Shown here: in pieces, positions 45,094 to 55,913 of the stretch | Position numbering within the stretch: position 1 is the first letter of the stretch | Layout of the letters: every line of letters starts with the position of its first letter | Assembly (NCBI RefSeq): GCF_002127325.2 | Contig: NC_035443.2 | Span: forward strand, 27,185,838-27,249,837 | Direction of reading: 5' to 3' | Origin: Helianthus annuus | Taxonomy: Eukaryota; Streptophyta; Magnoliopsida; Asterales; Asteraceae | DNA length: 64,000 nt | The notes under the pieces: generated by a model | Database searches by the model: none | Told to the model about the DNA's origin: nothing | What the model saw: the letters and a program-made list of their open reading frames with translations, nothing else | Translations under genes and position numbers: made by a program

Positions 45094-45524
45094 TGTTGGT
45101 TCAGTTCTGTTTGTTCATGAAGGAAAACAATACAAATCATACCTGTCACAGCAGATAGGGCAGAGGAGAATCCAGTGAGGGAGTTCGACATGCCTGTCAT
45201 CTTGATCCGGTTCCTCCTTAGGGTGCTGACTGATGATGGGGACTTAGAAACCGAAAAGGGTATCGGTTATGGAGAGGAGGTTTCGTGATGATGTTATGGC
45301 TAATGGGGTGTGTGAATTGTGTAACTGAGTAACCCTTAAACCTCCACATAACTCTCCTTATATAAGCACCCAGGAGGAAACCTAATTAGTTACTAAGGGT
45401 AATATGGTCCATCAACAATTACCAACTAATTAAATAATAGGTTCTAATATATTTTGATCTCTATAATGTAAATGATTAAGATGGCTATAGATTAAATATT
45501 AAACATAATATATTTAATCTTACA
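45094..45524 (-). repeat. 5' LTR of copia C
   Basis: 431 bp, nearly identical to 38,857-39,287, followed by AACCA and the resumption of receptor-kinase exon 1. Confidence 0.93.
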
Positions 45525-45529
45525 AACCA

Positions 45530-46390
45530 ATCAAGAAGATCCCATATGGCAAGGTTTCGACTTTATGACAGACACTTTACTTCCCGGAATGAAGCAGGGC
45601 AGGGATTTTGTTACCGGGGTTGAAAGATACTACACGTCTTGGAGATCAAAAGAAGATCCTGCTTCGGGTGAGTTTTCTACATCCATTGATACGAGAGGGT
45701 ACCCTCAGCCAATACGAACTCAAGGCCAGAAAATAACCTATCGGGTTGGTCCATGGAACGAGCTCAGGTTTAGTGGAGCTCCTCATTTGAGGCCGAACCC
45801 GATTTACAGTTTCACCTTTGTTATTAACGAAAGAGAAATTTATTACCAATATAATCTTATAAATACTTCGGTTTTTACCAGGATGGTGTTACAACCAAAT
45901 GGTAATATAGAGCGCCTGTTATGGATTGATAGCAAACAGGAATGGAACCTTTATCTAACCCCAGAAATTGATCATTGTGATCGATATGCAATGTGCGGGC
46001 CATATTCGAGCTGCAACATTGGCAAGTCCCCGGTTTGTGAATGTTTGAAGGGGTTTGAACCCACATCTCCTGATCAGTGGAGTTTTGTAGATTGGTCACA
46101 AGGGTGTCGACATACAATCGCTTTGGATTGTGAACCTGGGGAGGGGTTCAATAAATACTCAAATCTGAAGTTACCCGACACTCAGAGATCATGGTATAAC
46201 CTGACGATGACCCTTGTAGAGTGTGAGAAGATGTGTAAAAGCAATTGTTCGTGTACTGCTTACACAAATACGAATGTCTCAGGCTCTGGGAGTGGTTGTT
46301 TGCTATGGTTCGGTGGCCTAATTGACATCAGAACGTTTGCTGAAAATACTGGGGACACTATTTATATAAGAATGCCAGCTTCTCAGCTAG
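45530..46390 (+). pseudogene. Receptor kinase exon 1, 3' part (S-locus glycoprotein, EGF, PAN)
   Basis: Continues in frame as NQEDPIWQGFDFMTDTLLPG, the conserved start of the S-locus glycoprotein domain. It then has an EGF-like cysteine cluster (CDRYAMCGPYSSCNIG…CECLKGFEP) and a PAN/apple segment (CEKMCKSNCSCTAYTN). It ends at CTAG|GTAAAT (46,390/46,391), phase 1. Confidence 0.9.
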
Positions 46391-46460
46391 GTAAATCTAA
46401 ACAATAATTTTATTTCCATTATCGGTCTACATATCAAACTAACATCATGTTTTGACACAG

Positions 46461-46598
46461 ACTTAACAGATAACAGTAAAAGCTCAGGTGCAGGAAGAAG
46501 AATACGAGTTATAGTCCCCATAGCATTTGTAGCTTTGGTCATACTAGTTTCGATATGCTTATTTTATCATTGCAAGAGGAAGAAGCAACAGCAACAAG
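46461..46598 (+). pseudogene. Receptor kinase exon 2 (transmembrane segment)
   Basis: Acceptor TTTGACACAG at 46,460 and donor GTATGA at 46,599. It encodes a basic flank, the hydrophobic segment VIVPIAFVALVILVSICLFY and a stop-transfer CKRKKQQQQ. Length 138 nt keeps phase 1. Confidence 0.85.
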
Positions 46599-46673
46599 GT
46601 ATGAAGTCTAAATTGCATAAAATCATTTCCCTAAAATATTACACATACAAAGAGTTTGTTGTTTGGAAAAGTG

Positions 46674-46845
46674 TAAAGGATTTGACAGAAGATGAAGAGG
46701 AATTGTGTTATTTCTTGTAATGATCCAAAACAAAATACAAAATAAATAGAGGAAAAGAATAACAAGGAACGGAAACAAATCCTCTAAATATGGAGAGGAT
46801 AGCTATCAAAGATAACAAACAAAAATAAAAGATTTATATTCAATA
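46674..46845 (-). repeat. 3' LTR of copia D
   Basis: 172 bp, identical by eye to 51,194-51,365; non-canonical TA…TA ends supported by the AAGTG TSD. Confidence 0.92.
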
Positions 46846-46852
46846 TTCCCCC

Positions 46853-47902
46853 TCAAGATGAAGCGTGCAAATTTGCAATGCCAATCTTGCCAAGAAGATG
46901 TAGAAGTTGTTGAGACGTGAGCCCCTTTGTAAGTAAGTCGGCAATCTGCATTGTGCTGCTGATCTTCATAGGAATGATTTCTTTGGATTCGACACGCTCT
47001 CGCACAAAGTAGCAGTCCATCTCTACATGTTTGGTTCTCTCATGGAAGACCGGATTGTTGGCGATGTCACGGGCTGCTTGATTATCACAAAACAGGGGCG
47101 TAGGCGACGGGATCCGAACTTGCAGTTCGCTAAGTAACCAACGAACCCAAATGACTTCACTGACTGTCGATGCCATGGCCCTGTATTCAGCTTCAGCCGA
47201 AGAACGTGAGACGACAGATTGTTTCTTGGTCTTCCAAGAAATAGGAGTACCACCTAGTAACAACACGTATCCAGTGCGAGACCGTCTTGTAAAAGGACAA
47301 CCCAACCAGTCTGAGTCACAATAAGCAGTTAAGACAGAATCTCCCGTACGAGAAAGAAGAATCCCTTGACCCGGTGTAGCCTTTAAGTATCTTAAGACAC
47401 GATTTGCTGCTTCTAGATGGTTGCTTCTTGGGTCTGCTACAAATTGGCTCAGGACATTTACCGTGTAGGTTATATCAGGTCGGGTGGCTTGAAGGTACAG
47501 AAGCCGACCCACTAGGCGACGGTACTGGTTGGCGTCAACACTTGGTTCGTTTTCTCCTTTGTCAAGTTTTAGGCCATGCTCGAACGGAAAACTGCTCGGT
47601 TTGCAACCCAATTTTCCACAATCCTTCAAAATGTCCAACGTATACGTGCGTTGACTCAAGACTAGACCATCCTTTGTTTTTGCCACCTCGATGCCAAGGA
47701 AGTATTTTAATGAACCAAGATCTTTGACACTAAATTCTTTGTCAAGTTGCACTTTAGTTTCTTGAATTTTCTTGAGACAATTGCCGGTGATAATGACATC
47801 ATCCACGTAGATGAGAACAACAACAATAATGCCTTCGGTCTCATAAATAAACAAAGAGTGATCAGCCTTGGACTGTCTAAACTTCAATTGCAAGAGAAAC
47901 AT
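46853..47902 (-). CDS. Copia D pol, C-terminal part (RT palm, RNase H), 349 codons
   Basis: Starts within reverse transcriptase. It has VVLIYVDDVIITG (catalytic YVDD near residue 33), then FLGIEVAKTKDGLVLSQR, and RNase H (AYCDSDWLGCPFTRRS, SAEAEYRAM, LFCDNQAARDIANNPVFHER…ADLLTKGL). It is the continuation of the frame at 51,162-47,938, separated by a one-base loss in a T-run (47,955-47,958, plus strand). Confidence 0.9.
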   Translation of the reverse strand: MFLLQLKFRQSKADHSLFIYETEGIIVVVLIYVDDVIITGNCLKKIQETKVQLDKEFSVKDLGSLKYFLGIEVAKTKDGLVLSQRTYTLDILKDCGKLGCKPSSFPFEHGLKLDKGENEPSVDANQYRRLVGRLLYLQATRPDITYTVNVLSQFVADPRSNHLEAANRVLRYLKATPGQGILLSRTGDSVLTAYCDSDWLGCPFTRRSRTGYVLLLGGTPISWKTKKQSVVSRSSAEAEYRAMASTVSEVIWVRWLLSELQVRIPSPTPLFCDNQAARDIANNPVFHERTKHVEMDCYFVRERVESKEIIPMKISSTMQIADLLTKGLTSQQLLHLLGKIGIANLHASS

Positions 47903-47937
47903 GGTGAATTTTTGGTACCAGTTACGAGAAGCTTGCT

Positions 47938-50900
47938 TTAATCCGTATAAGGACTTTTAAGACGACAAACTCGAGTTTCCCCGTCAGTAGAAAAGCCATG
48001 AGGAATCTTCATATAAACCTCCTCATCCAAGTCGCCATGTAGAAAGGCGTTGTTTACGTCGAGCTGGTGAATAAACCAATCCTTTTTTACGGCCACGGCC
48101 AACAAAGTTCGAACCGTAACCAATTTTGCCACTGGAGCAAACGTATCATGATAGTCCACCCCTTCTATTTGAGTGAACCCCTTTGCCACCAAGCGAGCTT
48201 TGTACCTTTCGACCTCACCATTAGGCTTATATTTGATCTTGTACACCCACTTTGAGTCTATCGCCCGTTTACCCTCAGGCAAGTTTTCCAAGGTCCAAGT
48301 CCCATTTTCTTCAAGAGCCTTGATTTCTTTTTGCATGGCTTCACGCCAGCGAGCATCCTGCGCAGCTTGCTTAAAACTCTTTGGCTCATCATTTTTAGTG
48401 ATAGCCGATAAGAAGGCTTTATGATTAGTGGAAAATTTATCATAAGAGACAAAGTTTGAGATAGGGTAATGTACCGTAGAGGAGACCTGATTGGAAGTCG
48501 GATGTTTGACCGAAGGAGGGACCTGTACGATGAAGTCTTTGAATCTTGAAGGTTGGGTTCGTGACCGAGTGGGTCTGCCTTCATTTTGATCACCAGCTTC
48601 ATTATGGGCCATATCAACTTCATTCATATTGGGCTGCTCATCTTCATTTTCGTGGCCCATATTATTTTCATTTATGATGTTTGGGTCATGAATAGGCTCA
48701 CTGTGATCCACTTGTGGAGTGGAATCATGGTCTTTTGTTTGTGTAACAATGGGTTCATCACAACAGTGGCAATCATGAATGACAATCGGTTCCTCATTTC
48801 CATTATCACCTACCTTTTCAACATCTTTGAAAGGGAAATGTTCCTCATGAAAAGTAACGTCCCTACTAACCACTATTTTTCGGGTCTCAAGATCAAGGAT
48901 TTTATAGCCTTTTGTTCTAGGAGGATATCCAAGGAAGACTCCTACCTTCCCCCTTTCATCGAACTTATCTCCATTTGTGTCGGTACTCTTGAAATAGGCA
49001 AGACACCCAAAGACCCTCATAAGATCGTAATCTGGTTTTTCATTCCAAATTACTTCAAAAGGAGTTTTATTTTTAATGACCTTGGACGGGACACGATTTA
49101 TTATATATGCCGCGGTCAAAATGCATTCTCCCCAAAATCTTTTCGGAAGATTTGCATCAAATCTTAGAGCACGAGCAGTTTCAAGGAGGTGTCTATGCTT
49201 TCTTTCAACAACGCCGTTTTGTTGGGGGGTATGGGGACATGTGGTTTCTAACAAAATTCCTTTTTCATTGTAAAATTCTTGCATGTTGTTAGATGTAAAC
49301 TCCCCGCCATTATCACATCTAACCCGTTTGATTCGTTTATTAAATTGTACTTCCACCATTTTGTGAAAGTTTTTAAGACATTGGCTTGCTTCACTTTTGT
49401 ATCTAAGGAGAAATGTCCACACCGATCTACTAAAATCGTCAACTATTGTAAGAAAATAGTTTGCTCTTGTATATGACGGAACACGATAACCCCCCCAAAT
49501 ATCACAATGAATCAGATCAAAAGGAGCATTTGTTTTAATAAAACTAGAAGGAAAAGGCAGTCTAGTATGTTTAGCTCTAGAACATGAATCACAAAAATTA
49601 CCCAAATCAATAACACTAGTTTTGAGAAAATCCATTTTAGCAAGCTTTCCCTTTGAAGCATGTCCAAGTCTTCTATGCCATGTCTCAACAGTGGTAGCCA
49701 TAGCCTTTCTCACTTGAGCCATCTTCATTCGGTACAGTCCCCCTTCGCATCTACCCGCACCAATCAAGTTCCTCCCTTGTAGTCCCTGCATAACACAAAA
49801 TTCAGGAAAGAAGGTAATGCAACATTGAAGGTCGCGAGTAAGGCGACTAACAGAAAGAAGATTGCATTTGAATTCCGGGACATAAAGAACGCCTTTTACT
49901 TTTGCCCCGCCCGGAAGAGTATAATCTCCTTTTCCCTTAACGGGAATCGACTCTCCATTGGGAATAATAACAGGGGTTTCGAAAGGAGTGGACTTCATAT
50001 TTGAAAGAATATTCAATAAAAAAGTAATGTATTCGGTGCAACCCGAATCAAAAATCCACTCACCATCGTCATCTTCTGTATGTGCCATATTGGCTACATG
50101 TTTACCGCCTTTACCTGTTTCAGAAAAATGCCTTAAGAAAAGGTCATATTGTTCCTTTGTCAAACCTGGAATGGGACTTGTTTCGGTCTCGACACAACCG
50201 GCTTTGGCCTTCGGTTTTTCTCCTTTCTTTCCGGGCCACCATTCCGGATACCCAACCAACTTGAAGCAACCCTCACGCTTATGTCCATCTCTATCACAGA
50301 AGGTACAGTGATCATTGTTTTCTTTAACAGCCCTTTGACCGCCCTTTTCTTTGTTTTGGCCCGAAGAGAAGTCGCGCCTTTGTGCAGCCTTGAACGCAGC
50401 GGGTTCCGGTGTTATTTTTCCTTCTGCCGAGATAGACCTTTGTCTCTCATCTTCAGCCACCATGTGGTACGCGTTTCCGAGTGAGGGAGTCGGCTTCGTG
50501 GCTAGGATTTGTGTCCTAATAACCGCGAATTCAGCATCCAGGCCCATTAAGAATTCATAGAGATGTTCCTTTTCTTGATGTTCAGTCACCTTCTTGCCCA
50601 TATCACACTCACATTTGTTGCAGGTACATCGTGGGAAAGGATGTATGGATTGTGCCTCATCCCACACGGTCCGTAGTTGGGTAAAATAGGTTGAAACGGA
50701 GGTACCACTTTGCCGAGTGGATGCAACCCTCTGCTTCAATTCATATGCCCTGGGAGCGCTTTCTTTTCCAAAACGTTCATTCAGATCTGCCCATATTTCC
50801 GACGCTGTGCCAGCGTACTTCACGCTATTTCGTATATTCTTCTCCATGGCGGTTGTCAACCAACCCTTTATCATCGCATCCACCCTCATCCATGGCATGT

Positions 50901-51162
50901 AGTCCTTCGAAGATTTCTCAGGTTTCTTTATCGTTCCATCAACAAATTCTATCTTGTTTTTTGCGAATAGAAAATTCGTCATCTCTTGACTCCAATCTGC
51001 AAAATTACTATCGGTGAGAACTTCGTTAACATGGAGTTGTTTTGGGTATTCCGATGGATGAAGGTAATAGGGTGAGTCATATGCGATCCCACCGCTAGAA
51101 CCTTCACCATCTTTGTTTTTGTTTTGGCTTTCATCTCCTGCCATCGTGGGAATAGAAATCAA
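47938..51162 (-). CDS. Copia D gag-protease-integrase-RT N terminus, 1074 codons
   Basis: Gag has a UBN2-like body (DSNFADWSQEMTNFL…) and a knuckle CTFCDRDGHKREGC. The protease motif is WIFDSGCTEYIT near residue 367. Pre-integrase is TWHRRLGHASKGKL; integrase acidic residues lie in IHCDIWGGY (about 550), RVRCDNGGEF and NGVVERKHRH. The reverse transcriptase fingers follow (RAIDSKWVYKIKYKPNGE, QLDVNNAFLHGDLDEEVYM). It ends prematurely at CRLKSPYTD, where the family reads CRLKKSLYGLKQA, so one A is missing from a run of five in sense. The stop is therefore a homopolymer indel, real or a sequencing error. Confidence 0.92.
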   Translation of the reverse strand: MISIPTMAGDESQNKNKDGEGSSGGIAYDSPYYLHPSEYPKQLHVNEVLTDSNFADWSQEMTNFLFAKNKIEFVDGTIKKPEKSSKDYMPWMRVDAMIKGWLTTAMEKNIRNSVKYAGTASEIWADLNERFGKESAPRAYELKQRVASTRQSGTSVSTYFTQLRTVWDEAQSIHPFPRCTCNKCECDMGKKVTEHQEKEHLYEFLMGLDAEFAVIRTQILATKPTPSLGNAYHMVAEDERQRSISAEGKITPEPAAFKAAQRRDFSSGQNKEKGGQRAVKENNDHCTFCDRDGHKREGCFKLVGYPEWWPGKKGEKPKAKAGCVETETSPIPGLTKEQYDLFLRHFSETGKGGKHVANMAHTEDDDGEWIFDSGCTEYITFLLNILSNMKSTPFETPVIIPNGESIPVKGKGDYTLPGGAKVKGVLYVPEFKCNLLSVSRLTRDLQCCITFFPEFCVMQGLQGRNLIGAGRCEGGLYRMKMAQVRKAMATTVETWHRRLGHASKGKLAKMDFLKTSVIDLGNFCDSCSRAKHTRLPFPSSFIKTNAPFDLIHCDIWGGYRVPSYTRANYFLTIVDDFSRSVWTFLLRYKSEASQCLKNFHKMVEVQFNKRIKRVRCDNGGEFTSNNMQEFYNEKGILLETTCPHTPQQNGVVERKHRHLLETARALRFDANLPKRFWGECILTAAYIINRVPSKVIKNKTPFEVIWNEKPDYDLMRVFGCLAYFKSTDTNGDKFDERGKVGVFLGYPPRTKGYKILDLETRKIVVSRDVTFHEEHFPFKDVEKVGDNGNEEPIVIHDCHCCDEPIVTQTKDHDSTPQVDHSEPIHDPNIINENNMGHENEDEQPNMNEVDMAHNEAGDQNEGRPTRSRTQPSRFKDFIVQVPPSVKHPTSNQVSSTVHYPISNFVSYDKFSTNHKAFLSAITKNDEPKSFKQAAQDARWREAMQKEIKALEENGTWTLENLPEGKRAIDSKWVYKIKYKPNGEVERYKARLVAKGFTQIEGVDYHDTFAPVAKLVTVRTLLAVAVKKDWFIHQLDVNNAFLHGDLDEEVYMKIPHGFSTDGETRVCRLKSPYTD

Positions 51163-51180
51163 GAGCTAGGTTTCGAAGCC

Positions 51181-51193
51181 TGCTCTGATACCA
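51181..51193 (-). other. Primer-binding site of copia D
   Basis: Minus strand TGGTATCAGAGCA directly against the LTR with no spacer; initiator tRNA-Met type. Confidence 0.88.
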
Positions 51194-51365
51194 TAAAGGA
51201 TTTGACAGAAGATGAAGAGGAATTGTGTTATTTCTTGTAATGATCCAAAACAAAATACAAAATAAATAGAGGAAAAGAATAACAAGGAACGGAAACAAAT
51301 CCTCTAAATATGGAGAGGATAGCTATCAAAGATAACAAACAAAAATAAAAGATTTATATTCAATA
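51194..51365 (-). repeat. 5' LTR of copia D
   Basis: 172 bp, followed by AAGTG and intron 2 of the receptor kinase. Confidence 0.92.
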
Positions 51366-51466
51366 AAGTGAGTGTTTCAAATTAACTAACCCAACCTATC
51401 TAGCCAATTATATGTACCTGTGTTACTAGTTCCTTTAAAAAGAAATTGTGGTTATCCCCTTCACAG

Positions 51467-51624
51467 TGACTCCCAAAAACGAGCCTGGACATGAACCTGA
51501 AAATAGAAGTGGCGATGAAGATCTAGAGCTACCACTATTTTGCTTGTCTACATTACTTACAGCTACAAACAATTTTTCAATCAATAACAAACTTGGAGAG
51601 GGCGGTTTTGGACCCGTTTACAAG
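51467..51624 (+). pseudogene. Receptor kinase exon 3 (juxtamembrane and glycine loop)
   Basis: Acceptor CCTTCACAG at 51,466; donor AAG|GTATTA at 51,625. It encodes [17 protein letters not shown] and the ATP-binding loop [11 protein letters not shown]. Entered in phase 1 and left in phase 0, consistent with exons 2 and 4. Confidence 0.88.
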
Positions 51625-52254
51625 GTATTATATCACTCCATGACCTTCTATGTTGTTCATGTGTTAATATAAGATGATCTTTTGATACATTAAAAAAAGT
51701 TAAAGCAAATAAGTTTTAAGAATATAGGATGACCCAAGACTACCGCTAGATTGCGGCGGCGGGATCGATTACATTTATTAGTTAAAACACATAAATACAT
51801 GTGTTCAATTCTTTATTGTTTCTTATTCCATTTATATTAAGGTATACCTATTCAAACACCAAGTATCTATTCACAAACCCATGTGTCTATTCACACATCC
51901 TCGTATAGGCCTCGTATAATATAATCTTTTTCAATTTCCAAGAGAATCTCTGGTTATGTCATATTTTGTTTTATATGTCTCGTATAGTCCTATACGAGGT
52001 GTATTGAGGAAAAAGACCATTTTACTCCTAATTTGGGGCTGTACGCATGGGTAAATTGGTATTTTTTGCCTCTCTTATATGCCATATGCCTCGTGCCTGT
52101 ATGAGGCGTATGTATATAAAGTTTTTTTTTTTTTTTTTAAACACTTTTATAAATGGCAAATTACCATTTTAGCCTTGAGTTAGGCCTAGACTGGGGTGTC
52201 CCAGGGCTAAATGGTAATTTGTCATTTTTTTAAAAACAATTAAACTTCAAGGCA

Positions 52255-52650
52255 AAACTGGGCGTCTAGGGTTGTTTGAAAGACAATTATACCCCAGAGT
52301 TAGGGCTAGACTAGGGGCAACACATGGCTAAAATGGTCTTCTGTACCGCACTAGACGCCGAATCTTCCCTGTACGCGGCACATATTTTTTTTTCTCTTTT
52401 TAAGATCAATAACACTAATATTAATTATAAAAAGCTCATATTATCAAGATTGATTGTACTGGGCAAGACTGAGCGTCTAGGATTGTTTAAAAGACTGTGA
52501 TACCCATGAGTTAGGGCTAGACTGGGGGCATCACATGGCTAAAATGGTCCTTTGGGCCACACTAGATGTCCAGTCTTGCTCTGTACGCGCGTATATTTAT
52601 ATTGTTTTATTTTCTCTTTTTAAGATCAATAACACTAATATTAATTATAA
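52255..52650. repeat. Direct duplication in intron 3
   Basis: The segment from GGGCGTCTAGGGTTGTTTGA to TCAATAACACTAATATTAAT (about 52,259-52,430) is repeated starting near 52,464, with point changes (for example GGGCTAGACTAGGGGC / GGGCTAGACTGGGGGC). Confidence 0.7.
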
Positions 52651-53279
52651 AAAAAACTCATACTAATATCAATAACATTAATATTAATGATTAAAAAAAT
52701 TGATATTAACTATTATAACACTAATATTAGTTATAGAAAAATCATATTAATTAATAACACTAATATTAATTATAAAAAAAATCATATTAATTAAAATAGG
52801 TGTAGTTTAGGTCCTGTGGGGAAGGTTCTTTTAAGAAGAAATTTAACGTGAGAAGAAAAAGAAGAAAAAGAATAATGGTAAAACATTAAATAATTTATAA
52901 CTCCTCTCATTAATTATGTTCTCTCTCATTAATAAAACAAAAAAACATTTTATCCTACACATTTCAAATGTCTCTTACATATTTATACATTTACCGAAAT
53001 TTACCCTACGCATATCTAAATTTATCATACACATTTAAGAATTTTTCATACACATACTAAATATATCCTACACATGTCGAAAATTGTCCTCTACCATAGA
53101 TTATTTTATCTTGAAAGAGTATATTTAAAAGTGAGTTACAAGTTTGATTAGTTAGCTAATTAATTACAATTAGAAATTTACATATATGCCCTTATTAATT
53201 ACATTAAATACACGTATTAAATGAACTAAAATGGAGCATTTCTATTGGTTTAAAATTAGTTCTTTTTATTCTTACAAAA

Positions 53280-54920
53280 TTTTTCTTCTCATTTGAACCT
53301 TCCACTAGGTCCTGTATAGGCCTATACAGGACCTATAAGGGACCTATACGAGACCTATACTACACTATATGATACGATACTACATTCATAGACCCATACG
53401 ATGCCTATACGAGACTTATACTACACTATTCAATACGATACGAGACTATAGGATAAGATATAACATTCGTATAGGCTTGTAGGTGTAGTATAGGTCCCAT
53501 ATAGGACTATAGGTGTGGTTAGGTCCTGTATAGGCCTATAGGCATATACAAGACCTATAAGGGACCTATACGAGACTTGTAATATACACTATAGGATACA
53601 ATACTATAAAATACCATACAACACCCGTATAGCCCTATAGGTGTGGTATATGTCCCATATAGCACAATAGGTGTAGTTTAGGCCCCGTATAGGCCTATAG
53701 TCCTATACAAGACCTATAGGGGACCTATACGAGACTTACACTACAGTATATGATACGATACTACATCCATAGGCCCATACAGGGCCTATACGAGATTTAT
53801 ACTATACTTTATTATATGATACAATACCATACAATACGATACGATACGATACAACACTCATATAGGCCTAAACGGGGCCTCAACCACACATATAATCCTA
53901 TACGGGACCTATACTACACCTATAGGGGTATACGGGTGTTGTATCATATCCTATAGTATTGTATCATATTGTATTGTATCGTATCGTATAGTGTATAGTA
54001 TAAGTCTCATATACGTCCCTTATAGGTCTTGCATATTCATATTAGCCTATACGGGACCTAAACCACACCTATAGTCCTATACTACACCTACAGGCCTATA
54101 CGAGTGTTGTATCATATCCTATAGTATCATATCATATTGTATCGTATCGTATTGTATCGTATCGTAAGTGTAGTATAGGCCTATACGGGACCTATGCTAC
54201 ATCTATAGGCGTATACGGGTGTTGTATCTTATCCTATAGTATCGTATTGTATTGTATTGTATCATATAATATCGTATCGTATCGTATCGTACAGTGTATA
54301 GTATTAGTCTCGTATAGGTCCCTATAGGTCTTGTATATCGCCTATAGGCCTATACAAGACATATACTAGACCTACAGGCCTACAGGGGTGTTGTATCGTA
54401 TCCTATAGTATTGTACTGTATCGTATCGTATAGTGTAGTATAAGTCTCGTATAGGTCTTCTATAGGCGTATAGGCCATACGGGACGTAAATCACACCTAT
54501 AGTCCTATACTGGACCTATACTACACCTATAGGAATGTATGGGTGTTGTATCCTATCCTGTAGTATCGTATCATATAATTTACAATATAAGTCTCGTATA
54601 GGCCTATACAGGTGTTGCTTATATCTTATACTTATTAGTTGTATTTATTTAAATAGAAAACTTACTTTTTATAAAACTTTGCTAAAACGATTAATATTGT
54701 ATAAAATGTTTGTAAAAAAGAACCTTACATAAGCCTCATATTGGCCTATACGTGGCATATATAGCATGAGTCATATACGAGACCAATACGAGGGGTCCTC
54801 TACGCCACGTATGGGCCTGTACGCGGTGTATAGGAGCAACCAAACCAGAACTGACATGAGTTAGGCACTGAGTTTAATCTAACCCTATACGCCCCGTATA
54901 GGCCTATACGAGGCAGAGGG
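53280..54920. repeat. TATAGG / GTATC-type minisatellite in intron 3
   Basis: Over 1.6 kb the text is built almost wholly from CCTATACGGG, ACCTATACTACACC, TATAGGCCTATA and pentamer runs (GTATC)n or (GATAC)n. Units appear in both orientations (CGTATAGG and CCTATACG), giving many potential cruciforms. Frames through it are not genes. Confidence 0.85.
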
Positions 54921-55152
54921 TGTGCAAATAGGCAGATGGGGTGTGTGTAGATTGTTTAAGCCATATATAATGACCTAGTTCTTGTGTATCTTGTGTGATT
55001 CATGATCAAAAGTGGAAAATAACAATAAAAATGGTGAAATGGGATAATAAGAAAACAAAAAATTAAATAAATAAATAAATAAACAATTGTTATCTTGGAA
55101 AATGTGCATAAGGCTTTTTGTTCCTAACTTGTCTTAAAACATTATGTTTCAG

Positions 55153-55363
55153 GGTTTACTTGAAGACGAACAAGAAATAGCAGTGAAACGGTTGGCAAAA
55201 ACATCTACTCAAGGACTTCACGAGTTCAAGAATGAAGTCATCTTGATATCTAAACTACAACATCGCAATCTTGTCAAACTCTTGGGTTGCTGCATAGAGG
55301 GAACCGAGAAGATGTTGATTTATGAATACATGTCAAACAAAGGCCTTGATTCCTTTATATTTG
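55153..55363 (+). pseudogene. Receptor kinase exon 4 (kinase N-lobe)
   Basis: Acceptor GTTTCAG at 55,152. It encodes [18 protein letters not shown] with the catalytic lysine in AVKRL, the alpha-C glutamate in [17 protein letters not shown], and the hinge [12 protein letters not shown]. Donor TTG|GTAAAT, 211 nt, phase 1. Confidence 0.88.
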
Positions 55364-55415
55364 GTAAATGAATAACAAGCAAAGACATAGAAAAGTATCA
55401 AAGAAACAATGGTAA

Positions 55416-55675
<260 letters not shown>

Positions 55676-55756
55676 GTAAGATAATGAGATTTATCTACTC
55701 TAAACTAATTCTAATCTATTTAGTGAATAGCTTACATTTACTTTGATTCCTTACAG

Positions 55757-55913
55757 TGGATATATGGCGCCTGAGTATGCAGGAGATGGCATCTTTTCTA
55801 TAAAATCAGACATATATAGCTTCGGTGTAGTACTAGTACTGTTGGAAATTGTGTGTGGGGAGAAAAACAGAGGATTCGTCAACAAAGATCATAGCAACAA
55901 CCTTGTTGGACAT
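55757..55913 (+). pseudogene. Receptor kinase exon 6 (activation segment and alpha-F)
   Basis: Encodes [20 protein letters not shown], then [19 protein letters not shown]. The last stretch is two residues longer than the usual SFGVxLLEIVSG, from a GTACTA GTACT tandem. Donor CAT|GTAAGT, phase 0. Confidence 0.85.

Larger units (their letters stand above)
38857..45524 (-). mobile_element. Copia C, complete Ty1/copia element in exon 1
   Basis: 6668 bp, minus strand, with 431-bp LTRs at 38,857-39,287 and 45,094-45,524 and TSD AACCA (38,852-38,856; 45,525-45,529). Primer-binding site TGGTATCAGAG lies at 45,091-45,081 and polypurine tract AAGTGGGAGAA at 39,298-39,288. Two LTR differences were noticed (TTTGTGCATG/TTTGTTCATG; TTAAAACTCC/TTAAACCTCC), so the insertion is recent. 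gag and pol are full length apart from one frame change. A 1.4-kb leader with tandem repeats precedes gag. Confidence 0.95.
46674..51365 (-). mobile_element. Copia D, complete Ty1/copia element in intron 2
   Basis: 4692 bp, minus strand, with two 172-bp LTRs (46,674-46,845; 51,194-51,365) that look identical, and TSD AAGTG (46,669-46,673; 51,366-51,370). The LTR termini are TA…TA (TATTGAATATA…CCTTTA) instead of TG…CA. The primer-binding site abuts the 5' LTR; polypurine tract GAGGGGGAA is next to the 3' LTR. It is compact: almost all the internal DNA is coding. A single-base frame change splits reverse transcriptase. Identical LTRs mean a very recent insertion. Confidence 0.95.
51625..55152 (+). 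other. Intron 3 of the receptor kinase, repeat-filled
   Basis: A 3.5-kb GT-AG intron. 51,680-52,250: AT-rich with scattered CTCGTATAGG strings. 52,255-52,650: two direct copies about 208 bp apart. 52,650-53,280: AT-rich with TAATATTAATTA runs. 53,280-54,920: TATAGG/GTATC minisatellite. No gene is present. Confidence 0.75.

Noticed and set aside
48586..49167. 193-codon plus-strand frame in copia D
   Set aside because: Antisense shadow of the copia D polyprotein.
53750..54732. Tyrosine-rich frames in intron 3
   Set aside because: Encoded by the TATAGG/GTATC minisatellite inside a supported intron.
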